Source of the DNA: an uncultured Castellaniella sp.
GTDB lineage: Bacteria > Pseudomonadota > Gammaproteobacteria > Burkholderiales > Burkholderiaceae_B
Assembly (NCBI RefSeq): GCF_937988725.1
Contig: NZ_CALKHS010000001.1
Coordinates: forward strand, 124,001-188,000
Direction of reading: 5' to 3'
DNA length: 64,000 nt
In this document: in pieces, positions 1-8,856 of the stretch
How the letters are laid out: each line of letters opens with the position of its first letter
Numbering within the stretch: the stretch's first letter is position 1
Notes under the pieces: model-generated
Seen by the model: only the letters and a program-made list of their open reading frames with translations
Told to the model about the DNA's origin: nothing
Databases searched by the model: none
Program-made: the position numbers and the translations under genes

Positions 1-57
1 CGAGGCGACGGCTGCGACAGCCATGGCCGCCGTGGCCAGCCATTTTGTCATTTTCAT
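1..57 (-). CDS. Start of an exported protein, cut by the left edge
   Basis: Only the first 19 codons are in the window, reading leftward from an ATG at 57. They encode a short basic start (MKMTK) followed by an Ala/Val-rich hydrophobic stretch, typical of a Sec signal peptide. An AGAGGAAAG ribosome binding site lies a few bases upstream of the ATG. The mature protein is outside the window, so its function cannot be stated. A periplasmic binding protein would be common for such a start in this bacterial family, but that is a guess. Confidence 0.6.
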   Translation of the reverse strand, partial: MKMTKWLATAAMAVAAVAS

Positions 58-137
58 GGTGTGCTTTCCTCTTGTGTTGCAGACAAAGACAGACCGTGAA
101 TGGTAGCAGGATCACCCGGGCCTGAAACTGGGGAATC

Positions 138-155
138 ACCCTAGGAAAATAGGGT
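138..155. promoter_or_regulatory. Inverted repeat ACCCTA-N6-TAGGGT, candidate operator
   Basis: This is a perfect 6-bp dyad with a 6-bp spacer. It lies between the leftward exported-protein gene and the rightward ClC gene, about 80 bp upstream of the former. Its position and symmetry suit a dimeric regulator. A related ACCCTA half-site occurs near 48537 in front of tctC. No regulator can be assigned from the sequence alone. The rest of the 58-283 gap shows only a TATACT box at 221-226 as a possible -10 for the ClC gene. Confidence 0.35.
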
Positions 156-283
156 TATTAAGGGCGTCGGACGGGATCCCGCGATGGATCGGGCGGGGGC
201 GGAGCGGTAAAAGCCTACGCTATACTGCCCAGGATCAGGCCTGCGCCGGCCGGATCAGGGTTGCCCCCGATCCTTTCCTCCCC

Positions 284-1717
284 ATGAAACTGCCCTCCAC
301 GCCCCGTATCGATCTGCTAGAGCCGGCCATCATGCTGGCGACCGTGCTGCAGTGGCTGGTCCTGGCATCCCTGGTGGGCCTGATCGTCGGCACCGGGGTC
401 AGCCTCTTTCTGCATGCGCTGTTCTTCTCCACGGACCGGACCCTGGACGCGCCGCACTGGGCCTATTGGCTGATGCTGCCGGCCGCCGGGCTGGCCAATG
501 GCCTGATCATGGGGCACGGCTACCGCGTGCTGGGCACGCCGGGCTTGAAGGATTCGATCTTCGCCGCCGTCCACGAACAGGGCGGGCGCCTGCCGTGGCG
601 CACCCTGATGCTCAAGCCCGTCGCCGCCATCATCACCCTGGCCAGCGGCGGCTCCGCCGGCAAGGAAGGTCCCTGCTCCCATCTGGGGGCATCCCTGGCG
701 GCCGTGGTCGGCCAGGCCTTCCGCCTGAACCGGGAATTGCGCCAGCGCATCGTGGCCTGCGGCGTCAGCGCCGGTTTCGCCAGCGTGTTCGGCACGCCGA
801 TCGCGGGCGCCATCTACGGCGTGGAAATGCTGATCATCGGCCGCATCCGCCACGATTTCCTGTTCCCCGCCCTGATCGCCGGCATGACGTCCTTCCAGGT
901 CAGCAAGGCCTGGGGCATTCCCTATCAGTCCTACCTGATCCCGGCGCTGCCTGCGTTTTCCGAGTCCCTGTTCCTGCGCACGGTGCTGATCGGCATGCTG
1001 TGCGGCGTCGTGGCCCGCATTTTCGTGGACCTGATCTATGCCGTGCGCAATGCCTGCCAGCGCCTGCAGACCCGCTATGCGCTGTGGCCGCCGCTGATGC
1101 CCCTGATGGGCGGCCTGCTGCTGGCCGCGCTGGTGACGGTGATTCCCACGGACTACCTGGGGCTGAGCCTGCCGCTGATGGACCATGCCTTGCAGGGCGA
1201 GCCCATGCCTTATCTGGGATTCCTGTGGAAATCCCTGCTGGTGGCCGTGACCCTGGGCTCGGGCTTCTATGGCGGCATCGTCACGCCGCAGTTCGTCATC
1301 GGCGCGGTGGCCGGCAATGCCTTCGCCCATCTGTTCGGCATCAGCCCTTCGCTGGGGGCGGCCGTGGGGCTGGTGTCCGTGGTGGCGGCGGCGTCCAACA
1401 CGCCGCTGGCGGCCATCCTGATGGGAGTGGAGCTGTTCGGCGGGGTGGTGGGGACCGTCTACGTGTCCGGCGCCGCCATCGCCGCCTACCTGATCATCGG
1501 CCATCGCAGCGTCTATCCCGACCAGCGGCTGGGGCATGCCAAATCGTCCTGGATGCGGGTGAGCGCGGACGTCCCCGTCGGCCAGGAAAAAACCCATTTA
1601 TCCTATGGCTTGCTGAAAGCCTGGCGGCAGATGCGGGCGCAGGGAGCCCGGGCGTGGCTGCGGACCTGGTGGCATGCCGTGCGTCAAAGAAGGAACGAAC
1701 GTGACGATCAGCCCTGA
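284..1717 (+). CDS. ClC-family chloride channel / H+-coupled anion antiporter
   Basis: The 477-residue polytopic membrane protein carries the ClC selectivity-filter motifs. GSAGKEGP lies near residue 125, including the gating glutamate that is kept in transporter-type members. A GSGFYGGIVTP segment near residue 325 corresponds to the usual GGIFxP motif, with V in place of F. An ASNTPLAAILMGVE helix follows near residue 366. Length fits prokaryotic ClC proteins without CBS domains. The gating glutamate favours 2 anion:1 H+ exchange over a passive channel (inference). The 3' end overlaps the next gene by 17 nt, so the two are probably co-transcribed. A family member specific for fluoride or nitrate cannot be excluded. 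Confidence 0.88.
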   Translation: MKLPSTPRIDLLEPAIMLATVLQWLVLASLVGLIVGTGVSLFLHALFFSTDRTLDAPHWAYWLMLPAAGLANGLIMGHGYRVLGTPGLKDSIFAAVHEQGGRLPWRTLMLKPVAAIITLASGGSAGKEGPCSHLGASLAAVVGQAFRLNRELRQRIVACGVSAGFASVFGTPIAGAIYGVEMLIIGRIRHDFLFPALIAGMTSFQVSKAWGIPYQSYLIPALPAFSESLFLRTVLIGMLCGVVARIFVDLIYAVRNACQRLQTRYALWPPLMPLMGGLLLAALVTVIPTDYLGLSLPLMDHALQGEPMPYLGFLWKSLLVAVTLGSGFYGGIVTPQFVIGAVAGNAFAHLFGISPSLGAAVGLVSVVAAASNTPLAAILMGVELFGGVVGTVYVSGAAIAAYLIIGHRSVYPDQRLGHAKSSWMRVSADVPVGQEKTHLSYGLLKAWRQMRAQGARAWLRTWWHAVRQRRNERDDQP

Positions 1718-3569
1718 ATTGTTGCTGGCCAGCATCGGTGTGATCGCCATGGCGGCCCAGTGGCTGGCCTGGAAACTGCGGGTGCCGGCCATCCTGCTGC
1801 TGCTCTTGTCCGGCATCGCCGTCGGGCCGGTGGCCGGCTGGCTCAAGCCCGACGAGCTGTTCGGGCCCCTGCTGTTTCCCGTGGTGTCCCTGGCCGTGGC
1901 CGTCATCCTGTTCGAGGGCAGCCTGACGCTGGAATTCCACCAGACCCGGGGCCTGAAGCGCGTCGTGCGCCGCCTGGTGTCGGGCGGACTGCTGATCACC
2001 TGGGCCGTGGCGGCCTATGCCGTGCACGCTTTCCTGCAGTTTCCCTGGGACCTGGCGGTCCTGTTCGGAGCGATCACCTGCGTGACCGGCCCCACCGTCA
2101 TCGCGCCGCTCCTGAGAACCGTGAAGCCCGTGGCGCCGGTCGCCCATGCCCTACGCTGGGAAGGCATCCTGATCGATCCGATCGGCGCGATCCTGGCGGT
2201 GCTGTCCTACGACCTGATGGTGGCCTTGCGGGCCACGCAGGCCTGGACGCACGCCCTGTGGTCGCTGGGCGCAACCGCCGCGACCGGCCTGTGCTTCGGG
2301 GTGGCGGGCGGCTGGCTGCTGGGCGCCTTGCTGCGGCGCGGCTGGGTTCCCGATTCCCTGTTGAACCTGTCGGTGCTGGCCTCGGTCTTCGCCGCGTTCT
2401 CACTGTCGAACACGGTGCAGCACGAATCCGGCCTGCTGGCGGTGACCGTCATGGGGATCTGGCTGGCGAACCGCCCCGGCGTTCCGGTGCACGACATTCT
2501 GGAATTCAAGGAAACCCTCAGCCAGATCCTGCTGTCCGCCCTGTTCATCCTGCTGGCGGCCCGGGTGGCGCCGGAACAGATCTTCAGTCTGGGATGGCCG
2601 GCATTGGCCGTGCTGGTCTGCATGTTGTGGGTGGGCAGGCCGCTGAAAGTCCTGTTCGCCACCTGGGGGTCGCCGCTGAAGTGGCGGGAACGGGCGCTCC
2701 TCGCCTGGATCGCGCCGCGCGGCATCGTGGCGGCGGCGGTGTCCGCCCTGTTCGCCCTGCGGCTGGAGTCCCTGGACGTGCCGCAGGCCGACCGCCTGCT
2801 GCCCATGACGTTCCTGGTCATCATCGGCACCGTGATCTGGCAGAGCCTGACGGCCAGGCCCATGGCGCGGCTGCTGAAATCCGCCGAACCCGACCGGGTG
2901 GGCTTCCTGATTTCCGGCGCCAACCCGGTGGCGCGGGCGATCGGCCTGGCGCTGCATGAGCAGGGCATCCCGGTGCGCCTGTGCGACAGCGACTGGTACA
3001 GCCTGTCCAAGGCCCGCATGCTGGGCCTGCCCACCTATCACGGCAGCCTGGTGTCGGAGCACGCCCAGCGCAATCTGGATACCAACGGCCTGGGCCGCCT
3101 GCTGGCTCTGAGCACGCGGGATCACGTCAATCAGCTGATCATGGTGCGCGGCCGCGATGAGTTCGGCAAGCAGAAGGTCTTCAGCCTGCCCTTGTCGTCC
3201 GACGGCGATCCGGCCGAAAAGCATGCCCTGGACCCGGAATACCGGGGCCGCACGCTGTTCGCGCCCGGAGTCGGGTACTGGAAGCTGTCCGGCCTGCTGG
3301 GGGCCGGCGCGCAGATCAAGGCCACCCGCCTGTCGGAGTCTTTCGATTTTGCGCAGTATCGGGCACAGGATCGGGACAAGTCCGTCATCCCGCTGTTTGC
3401 GATCAATCCCAAGGGCTATGCCATTCCCTTCACGCTGGATCAGGAACTGGAGCCCGAGGCGGGCTGGACGGTGATCGGCCTGCATGCGGGGACCGACGCG
3501 GCCGAGCAGGCCGGCGCCGGGGATCGGGCTTCCGGACAGAGCCCGGGGCCGACGGCCAGCGCGGCCTGA
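1701..3569 (+). CDS. CPA-type cation:proton antiporter with C-terminal Rossmann (TrkA-N-like) domain
   Basis: The N-terminal ~400 residues are a Na+/H+ exchanger-type membrane domain with about 12 hydrophobic segments. A hydrophilic region follows that opens with a Rossmann-like stretch (VGFLISGANPVARAIGLALH), resembling TrkA-N/RCK nucleotide-sensing modules. The start is set at GTG 1701 because AAGAAGGA ends 6 nt before it. An ATG at 1674 lies deeper in the ClC gene and has no comparable ribosome binding site. This gives 622 residues and a 17-nt overlap with the ClC gene. Likely role: K+ or Na+ efflux in exchange for H+, gated by a nucleotide or redox ligand. Ion specificity is not readable. 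Confidence 0.85.
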   Translation: MTISPELLLASIGVIAMAAQWLAWKLRVPAILLLLLSGIAVGPVAGWLKPDELFGPLLFPVVSLAVAVILFEGSLTLEFHQTRGLKRVVRRLVSGGLLITWAVAAYAVHAFLQFPWDLAVLFGAITCVTGPTVIAPLLRTVKPVAPVAHALRWEGILIDPIGAILAVLSYDLMVALRATQAWTHALWSLGATAATGLCFGVAGGWLLGALLRRGWVPDSLLNLSVLASVFAAFSLSNTVQHESGLLAVTVMGIWLANRPGVPVHDILEFKETLSQILLSALFILLAARVAPEQIFSLGWPALAVLVCMLWVGRPLKVLFATWGSPLKWRERALLAWIAPRGIVAAAVSALFALRLESLDVPQADRLLPMTFLVIIGTVIWQSLTARPMARLLKSAEPDRVGFLISGANPVARAIGLALHEQGIPVRLCDSDWYSLSKARMLGLPTYHGSLVSEHAQRNLDTNGLGRLLALSTRDHVNQLIMVRGRDEFGKQKVFSLPLSSDGDPAEKHALDPEYRGRTLFAPGVGYWKLSGLLGAGAQIKATRLSESFDFAQYRAQDRDKSVIPLFAINPKGYAIPFTLDQELEPEAGWTVIGLHAGTDAAEQAGAGDRASGQSPGPTASAA

Positions 3570-3655
3570 TTGCCCGGCGCGGCCGGCGGCCGGCGGGGAT
3601 GCGGCTGCCGGTCAGCGGCGGCCCGGGCCATGGCCGGCCGCCTGCCGCCCGGGCG

Positions 3656-4126
3656 TCATTGCTTCGCCGCGCCCGATCGCCACGAGAACACCAGATGCTT
3701 CGATTCCTTGCCGGCGATCGTCACGTCGCGGGTCTCGGTCTGCTGCTGATAGGTGGCCTTGACCTGATATCGACCGTCCGGCAGCCTGGCCAGCAGATAG
3801 GGACCTTGCGCCGTGGTGTCCAGCACCGGTTTGCCATGGGCGTCGGCGATGGCGACCTTCACGTCGGCCACGTAGTCGCCCTTGCCGCCCTGTTCCGCCT
3901 GGTCGAACGTCATGGACAGCGGGAATTTCGCCATCGCCTCTTTGAACGACGTGGATTCGTCGATTCCGATCCCGCCGCTGACGTATTCGACGCTGCCCTG
4001 GTGCTGCAGCGCCGGCAGGGCGGCCCAGGCCGGCGTCAGGAAGCCGACGCTCGCCAGCGCCAGTCCGGCCAGCGCCGCCGCGCGGGTCAGGTGAAGATCA
4101 GGATGTGTGACAGCATTGAGTTGCAT
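3656..4126 (-). CDS. Exported carboxypeptidase-regulatory-like (beta-sandwich) protein
   Basis: The 156-residue product starts at ATG 4126, preceded by AAGGAGCGC. An in-frame TTG upstream at 4165 is rejected. Residues ~15-35 form a signal peptide ending in PAWA. The mature part contains a stretch (DTTAQGPYLLARLPDGRYQVKATY, about residues 95-118 if read through) typical of CarboxypepD_reg-like/transthyretin-like folds, which bind no known substrate. It lies 35 nt downstream of the YXWGXW-repeat gene on the same strand, so the two probably form an operon of exported proteins of unknown role. An envelope-associated function is inference. Confidence 0.7.
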   Translation of the reverse strand: MQLNAVTHPDLHLTRAAALAGLALASVGFLTPAWAALPALQHQGSVEYVSGGIGIDESTSFKEAMAKFPLSMTFDQAEQGGKGDYVADVKVAIADAHGKPVLDTTAQGPYLLARLPDGRYQVKATYQQQTETRDVTIAGKESKHLVFSWRSGAAKQ

Positions 4127-4161
4127 GATGCGCTCCTTGAGTAAGCCCCCGATGGGCGGCC

Positions 4162-5289
4162 TCAACGGTCGTCCCGGCCTTGGCGAGAATGGCCTTCGCC
4201 CCGGCGCTCCGGGCGCTCGGCGCCTTGTCGTTCGTGGCGTGCCGGGGCTTCGGCACGCGGCGGCCTGAATTCCTGCGGCCTGGCGTCCATGCGGGGGCGT
4301 TCGGGAGCCGACGGGCGCGCTTCCATGCGCGGGCGCTCGGGCGCTCCCCTGAACGGCTGCGCCGCGCGCGGCGCTTCGGACGGGCGGCCTTGCTGAGGCC
4401 GGCCGCCCCGCTCTTCGTTCATCGAGGGGCCGGGATTCGCGGGACGCGGGGCAACCGCTCTATCGGGGGCCGCCTGCGGCCTGCCGGCCGGGCGAGGCGC
4501 GGCTTCCTGGCGCGAGGGCGACTCCGTGCGCGACCGCTGTGTGTCCGGCCGTCGCTGTGTGTCCGGCCGCTGGTTCGCAAGCGGCGCATTCGGACGCTGC
4601 GCTCCGTGCGAGGGAGCCGCATCGCGCCGTTCGGCCGTCATCGGCGGCAGGGACTGGTGGCGCCGCTCCGCGTAGGCGCGCTGTTCGGTGCTCGGAGCCG
4701 CCTGCCGGCCGCCCTTGCCGCCGTTGTAGCTGATGCGGTCGTTTCGCGTGTTGCGGATGACGGTCTTGTCCACGTAGACGTTGCGCACGTTCGTGATGTT
4801 CACGTTGGTCACGGCCCGGTTGTAGTAGAAGTGATCGCCGCGCCAGTTGCCGCCGACGTATCCGTCGCCGAAATAGCCGAAACCGTAGTCGATACCGCCA
4901 TAGAACCCCACCTGAGGCCCCCAGTAGCCGGGGTGCCAGCGGTAGTAGCCGCCCGACCAGCCCCACCAGCCGGGCGTCCACAGCATGCCCACGGCCGGCG
5001 GCAGCAGCCAGGCGCCGTCCACCCAATAATAGCCGTCGGGCCCCCAGGCCCAGTAGCCGGGCGTCCAGATGTAGCCGGGCGCGGGCGCGACGGGCTGCGT
5101 GTAGACCGGCAGGGCCGGCGGAGCGATGGTGATGCCGATGCCGACGCTGACTTCCGCCAGGGCGGCGGCGGGCACGACCAGAACGGGCGCGCCCAGCAGC
5201 GCGGCCAGCATCGCCAGCCGGGCCGCATGTCCCCCGGCGCGGGCATGACGGCGTGTGACGGGGGCGACAAGATTCTTGCTGTTGTCCAT
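4162..5289 (-). CDS. YXWGXW-repeat exported protein with Pro/Arg-rich tail
   Basis: The start is ATG 5289, preceded by GGGAG; an upstream in-frame start at 5325 lacks a good ribosome binding site. A long basic leader and hydrophobic segment ending near residue 47 looks like a signal peptide. The next ~110 residues are dominated by WTPGYWAWGPDGYYWV-type repeats, the YXWGXW (WXXGXW) repeat family of unknown function. A short Asn/Val-rich linker follows (NVNITNVRNVYV). The last ~180 residues are low-complexity, rich in Pro, Arg, Gln and Ala, with near-tandem units such as RPDTQRRPDTQRS and APERPRMEARP. The tail is probably disordered and strongly cationic, so cell-surface or periplasmic adhesion is possible. 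Confidence 0.75.
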   Translation of the reverse strand: MDNSKNLVAPVTRRHARAGGHAARLAMLAALLGAPVLVVPAAALAEVSVGIGITIAPPALPVYTQPVAPAPGYIWTPGYWAWGPDGYYWVDGAWLLPPAVGMLWTPGWWGWSGGYYRWHPGYWGPQVGFYGGIDYGFGYFGDGYVGGNWRGDHFYYNRAVTNVNITNVRNVYVDKTVIRNTRNDRISYNGGKGGRQAAPSTEQRAYAERRHQSLPPMTAERRDAAPSHGAQRPNAPLANQRPDTQRRPDTQRSRTESPSRQEAAPRPAGRPQAAPDRAVAPRPANPGPSMNEERGGRPQQGRPSEAPRAAQPFRGAPERPRMEARPSAPERPRMDARPQEFRPPRAEAPARHERQGAERPERRGEGHSRQGRDDR

Positions 5290-5549
5290 GATGTCTCCCG
5301 CTGAAAGCGGATATGGGTATGACAAGGATCGTATGGCTTAGTTCGGCACTCAGGATGGAGATAGTCTTTCAATGTGTATGAGTGCCTGCTTTTTGTGTCC
5401 GGACCGGCCGAAAACGGCGCATGGAGAACCTGCTGTTGCATCCGTAAGTTCCGCCTGCGGGGCGGCGAGGCGCCTGCGCCGTCCTGGCGGGATGGTCTAT
5501 GCTGGAATGCGGGATCCTGTGTCGGGGATCAGCGCTCGTGGGGAAATGG

Positions 5550-6095
5550 ATGTCTGAACCGAGGATGGCTGTCCGTCGCCTGTTTTTCGCCCTCTGGCCC
5601 GATGCGGGCACGGTGGAGGAACTGGTCGGCTGGACCCGCCTGGCTCATGATGTCTGCGGCGGGCGCAGGATGCGGGCCGACACGCTGCATCTGACGCTGG
5701 CGTTCCTGGGCGCGGTCGAGGTCGACCGCGTCCCGGATCTGCTGGAGTTGCTGCGGGCGCCGCGCGGGCCGGGCGGCGCCCTGGCCCTGGACCGCTTCGG
5801 GCGGTTCCGGGGGCCGCGCATCGTCTGGGCGGGACCCTCGGCGGCGCCGTCGTGGCTGGCCGCCCTGCATCGATCCCTGTGGCGGGACCTGGCCGGCCTC
5901 GGCTTTCGCCGCCCCGAGGAATCGTTCCGCCCCCATGTGTCGCTGCTGCGCAAGGCCGGCGACGGCGAGCTGTCGGCCATCCCGCCGGCGCGGCCGATCA
6001 TCTGGGATGCTCGCCGCCTGGTGCTGGTGGCTTCCGCCCCGCGCGAGACAGGGTCGTATTACCAGGCGCTGGGGGAATGCCGGCTGGCGGACTGA
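5550..6095 (+). CDS. thpR: RNA 2',3'-cyclic phosphodiesterase (2H family)
   Basis: The 181-residue protein has the two HxT/S-L motifs of the 2H phosphoesterase fold: HLTLAFLG near residue 48 and HVSLLRKA near residue 130. The opening RRLFFALWPD is characteristic of ThpR/LigT. The enzyme hydrolyses RNA 2',3'-cyclic phosphate ends to 2'-phosphates and can ligate tRNA halves in vitro. The start is placed at ATG 5550, behind GGGGAAA. An ATG at 5565 is also possible and would still retain the whole domain. No functional link to its neighbours is evident. Confidence 0.9.
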   Translation: MSEPRMAVRRLFFALWPDAGTVEELVGWTRLAHDVCGGRRMRADTLHLTLAFLGAVEVDRVPDLLELLRAPRGPGGALALDRFGRFRGPRIVWAGPSAAPSWLAALHRSLWRDLAGLGFRRPEESFRPHVSLLRKAGDGELSAIPPARPIIWDARRLVLVASAPRETGSYYQALGECRLAD

Positions 6096-6250
6096 TGCCG
6101 CCGGACTTCGCCGGCGGCCGTCCCCGGCCTCGCTGTCACATGCTCGTCACCTGCGTTGGCTAGACTGCGGGCGCCGCTTCGCGAGCCGAGTCGTCCGGAT
6201 GGCGATAGGCTTGCGCCGCCGAGCGTCGAACAACTGCTGAACAGCCGGTG

Positions 6251-8308
6251 ATGACTATGAAAGCATGCGATCTGGACGATATCCCCGTCAATCCTTCCCG
6301 CCAGGAATCCCTGGCCCATCTGCAGGCGCGTCTCGGCCGCCGCCGTTTTCTGGCGGGCGGACTGGGCGCGGGGGCCGTGGGCTTCCTGGGCGGCATGCTG
6401 CCGGTCGCCCGGGCGCTGGCCGCCGCAGGCGATGAGCCCGCGGCGCCGATGCTGGGTTTCAAGCCCGTGCCCATGAGCGCGGCCGACACGGTCGTCGTGC
6501 CCGAGGGGTATGCCCATGCCGTGATCAATCGCTGGGGGGATCCGCTGCGCGTCGGCGCGCCGGCCTTCAAAGGAGATGCCGGCGAGGGCGCCGCCGCCCA
6601 GGAGCAGCAGATCGGCTACAACCACGATGGCATGCATTTTTTCCCCATCGACGGCAAGGACGGGGTCTCGGGCAGCAGCACGGAAGGCCTGCTGGTCACC
6701 AACCACGAATATGTCACGCCTCACTACTTCTTCCCGGCTGGTGTGCAGCCCGGCGGCCAGGCCTGGACGCTGGACTGGGTCCGCAAGGCCCAGTATGCGC
6801 AGGGCGTGTCCGTCACCCACATCCGCCTGGATGCGCAGGGCCGGTGGCGGCTGGTGGAAGATTCCCCCTACAACCGCAACATCCACGCCGACACGCCCAT
6901 CGACCTGATCGGCCCTGCGGCGGGGCACGCGCTGCTGCGCACGCGGGCGGATCCCGGCGGCCGGCGGGCGCGGGGCACGTTCGGCAATTGCGGCAATGGC
7001 TGGACGCCCTGGAACACCTACCTGACCTGTGAAGAGAACTTCACCGACTACTTCGGCATCGGCGGCCGCGATGCGAAGGCGACGGACTATCCGGACGCGG
7101 CTTATCGCGAGCACATGCAGCGCTACAAAGGCGGCGACAAGACCTCCGATCCGGACTACGCCTGGGACCTGCACGACGAGCGCTTCGACTGGACGCGGGA
7201 ACCCAACGAATACAACCGCCACGGCTGGATCGTCGAGATCGACCCTTTCGACCCTCAGGCCGCGCCGCGCAAGCTGACCGCTCTGGGCCGCTTCAAGCAT
7301 GAAAATGCCGCCCTGTCGCTGGCTCCCGACGGTCATGTGGTCGTCTACATGGGGGACGACCAGCAGAGCGAATACCTCTATAAGTTTGTGTCGGAGCAGG
7401 CCTTTCGTCCAGGCGATTCGTCCCATAACCGGCAGTTGCTGGAACGAGGCGTGCTGTACGTCGCGCGCTTCGATGTCGGCGCCGACGGCCGGGGTGTCGG
7501 CCGCTGGATTCCGCTGACGCTGGACACGGCCACGTCCGGCGGCGGCCGCCTGGGCGCCCTGTTCAACGAGGACATGGGTGAATTGCTGATCAGGACCCGC
7601 CAGGCGGCGGATGCCGTGGGCGCGACGCCCATGGACCGGCCCGAGTGGGTTGCCGTGCATCCCGACCGGCGCGAGGCCTATGTCACGCTGACCAACAACA
7701 GCGCGCGCGGCAGCGGCAAGCCGCGCTGGCCGGGCGGCCCGGCGCACCCCGGCGCCGATGCCGCCAATCCGCGCGACAAGAACATCTATGGGCAGATCGT
7801 GCGCTGGCGCGAAACCGGCGAAAAAGCGTCCAACCGGGAATTCACGTGGGACATCTTTCTGCTGGCGGGCAATCCGGGCGTGTACGGCCAGGGCGACCCG
7901 CGCCGCGGTTCGCGGCACATCACGCCGGACAACACGTTCAACAGTCCCGACGGCCTGGGCTTCGACCCGCAGGGCCGCCTGTGGATCCAGACGGACGGAA
8001 AATACAGCAACAGCGGGGACTATGCCGGGCAGGGCAACAACCAGATGCTGGTGGCGGATCCGGCGTCCGGCGAATTGCGCCGCTTCCTGACCGGCCCCAG
8101 GGGCTGCGAAGTGACCGGCATCACCTGGACGCCGGATCAGCGCTTCGTCTTCATCAACATCCAGCATCCCGGGGAAGGGCCGACGCTGGCTGAAGCTCAG
8201 GCCAGGCCGCTGTCCGCCTCGCGCTGGCCGGATGGCGACCAGGCGACGCGCCCGCGTCCGGCCACGGTCGTGATCTGGAAGCGGGATGGCGGGGTGGTGG
8301 GGTCCTGA
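6251..8308 (+). CDS. PhoX-family (DUF839) Tat-exported phosphatase
   Basis: The 685-residue product has a twin-arginine signal (RRRFLAGGLGAGAVGFLGG, residues ~31-49) followed by a long beta-propeller-like protein of the DUF839/PhoX family. Recognisable family stretches include LLVTNHEY, GNCGNGWTPWNTYLTCEE, RHGWIVEIDPFDP, NSPDGLGFDPQGRLWIQTDG and RRFLTGPRGCEVTGITWTPD. Characterised PhoX enzymes are periplasmic Ca2+/Fe-dependent alkaline phosphatases needing no Zn. Whether this one hydrolyses phosphomonoesters is inferred from family only. The start is weakly supported: ATG 6251 and ATG 6257 are both possible, and neither has a strong ribosome binding site. Confidence 0.88.
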   Translation: MTMKACDLDDIPVNPSRQESLAHLQARLGRRRFLAGGLGAGAVGFLGGMLPVARALAAAGDEPAAPMLGFKPVPMSAADTVVVPEGYAHAVINRWGDPLRVGAPAFKGDAGEGAAAQEQQIGYNHDGMHFFPIDGKDGVSGSSTEGLLVTNHEYVTPHYFFPAGVQPGGQAWTLDWVRKAQYAQGVSVTHIRLDAQGRWRLVEDSPYNRNIHADTPIDLIGPAAGHALLRTRADPGGRRARGTFGNCGNGWTPWNTYLTCEENFTDYFGIGGRDAKATDYPDAAYREHMQRYKGGDKTSDPDYAWDLHDERFDWTREPNEYNRHGWIVEIDPFDPQAAPRKLTALGRFKHENAALSLAPDGHVVVYMGDDQQSEYLYKFVSEQAFRPGDSSHNRQLLERGVLYVARFDVGADGRGVGRWIPLTLDTATSGGGRLGALFNEDMGELLIRTRQAADAVGATPMDRPEWVAVHPDRREAYVTLTNNSARGSGKPRWPGGPAHPGADAANPRDKNIYGQIVRWRETGEKASNREFTWDIFLLAGNPGVYGQGDPRRGSRHITPDNTFNSPDGLGFDPQGRLWIQTDGKYSNSGDYAGQGNNQMLVADPASGELRRFLTGPRGCEVTGITWTPDQRFVFINIQHPGEGPTLAEAQARPLSASRWPDGDQATRPRPATVVIWKRDGGVVGS

Positions 8309-8313
8309 GTCTG

Positions 8314-8389
8314 TGGTGCCGGCTAAAGGAATCGAACCCTCGACCTTCTCATTACAAGTGAGCTGCTCTACCAACTGAGCTAAGCCGGC
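8314..8389 (-). tRNA. tRNA-Thr (anticodon TGT)
   Basis: Read on the minus strand the 76-nt sequence folds as a cloverleaf. The acceptor stem pairs GCCGGCT with AGCCGGC. The D arm contains AGCTCAGTTGGTAGAGC, and the T arm contains GGTTCGATTCC. The anticodon TGT sits at 8356-8354 within CTTGTAA. The 3' CCA is encoded (TGG at 8314-8316 on the plus strand). It lies immediately downstream of sspB, separated by a small hairpin, and its 3' end is 5 bp from the phoX-like stop codon on the opposite strand. No integrated element is attached to its 3' end. Confidence 0.97.
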
Positions 8390-8395
8390 GAAAGT

Positions 8396-8418
8396 CCGCC
8401 ATTTTACAGGAGTGGCGG
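8396..8418 (-). terminator. Hairpin between sspB and tRNA-Thr
   Basis: CCGCCA and TGGCGG arms (6 bp, 11-nt loop) begin 3 nt after the sspB stop on the minus strand. There is no continuous T-run, only ACTTTC, so it may be a weak terminator or a processing site between the sspB message and the tRNA. Confidence 0.35.
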
Positions 8419-8420
8419 GC

Positions 8421-8855
8421 TTATTTGACGATCTTCAGGTGGGAAGGCTTGGAGCCGCCGGGCGGCGTGTCGTCCGGTGTCGGAGTGGATGCCGCCGGCG
8501 TCATGTCGGGCGTCGCATCGGCGCCGCCGGGGTAGGGCTGGGACGCCACGACCTCGAAGCCCATGCCGGCGCCGGTTTCCCGCGCGTAGACGGCCGAGAC
8601 CGCCGCCACGGGGATGAACAGGTGCTCGACCGCGCCGTTGAAGCGGGATTCGAATTCGATGTATTCGTTGCCCAGCGTCAGCCGGTTGGTGGCCAGATGG
8701 CTGATGTTCAGCGTGATCTGGCCGTCGTGCACGTGCGCGACCGGCACCACCGTGTTGGCGTCCACCGTGACCACCAGGTAGGGCGTGTAGCCGTTGTCCG
8801 TGCACCATTCGTGCAGGGCGCGGATCAGGTACGGTTTGGTCGAGGTTTCCTGCAT
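8421..8855 (-). CDS. sspB: SspB, ClpXP specificity-enhancing factor
   Basis: The 144-residue protein matches SspB. It has an N-terminal domain (KPYLIRALHEWCTDNGYTPYLVV, then NISHLATNRLTLGN) that forms the dimeric SsrA-tag-binding fold. A flexible Pro/Thr-rich linker follows, and the end (HLKIVK) is the XB motif that docks on ClpX. It delivers ssrA-tagged and other substrates to ClpXP. It directly follows sspA with a 1-nt gap, the standard sspA-sspB order. Confidence 0.96.
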   Translation of the reverse strand: MQETSTKPYLIRALHEWCTDNGYTPYLVVTVDANTVVPVAHVHDGQITLNISHLATNRLTLGNEYIEFESRFNGAVEHLFIPVAAVSAVYARETGAGMGFEVVASQPYPGGADATPDMTPAASTPTPDDTPPGGSKPSHLKIVK

Positions 8856-8856
8856 A

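Noticed and set aside
6059..8374. Minus-strand open frame of about 770 codons starting inside tRNA-Thr
   Set aside because: It runs antisense through the whole phoX-like gene, begins within the tRNA and has no ribosome binding site or recognisable motif.
8314..8389. tRNA-Thr as an attachment site for an integrated element
   Set aside because: Both flanks are ordinary chromosomal genes, and no integrase or duplicated tRNA 3' end is visible.
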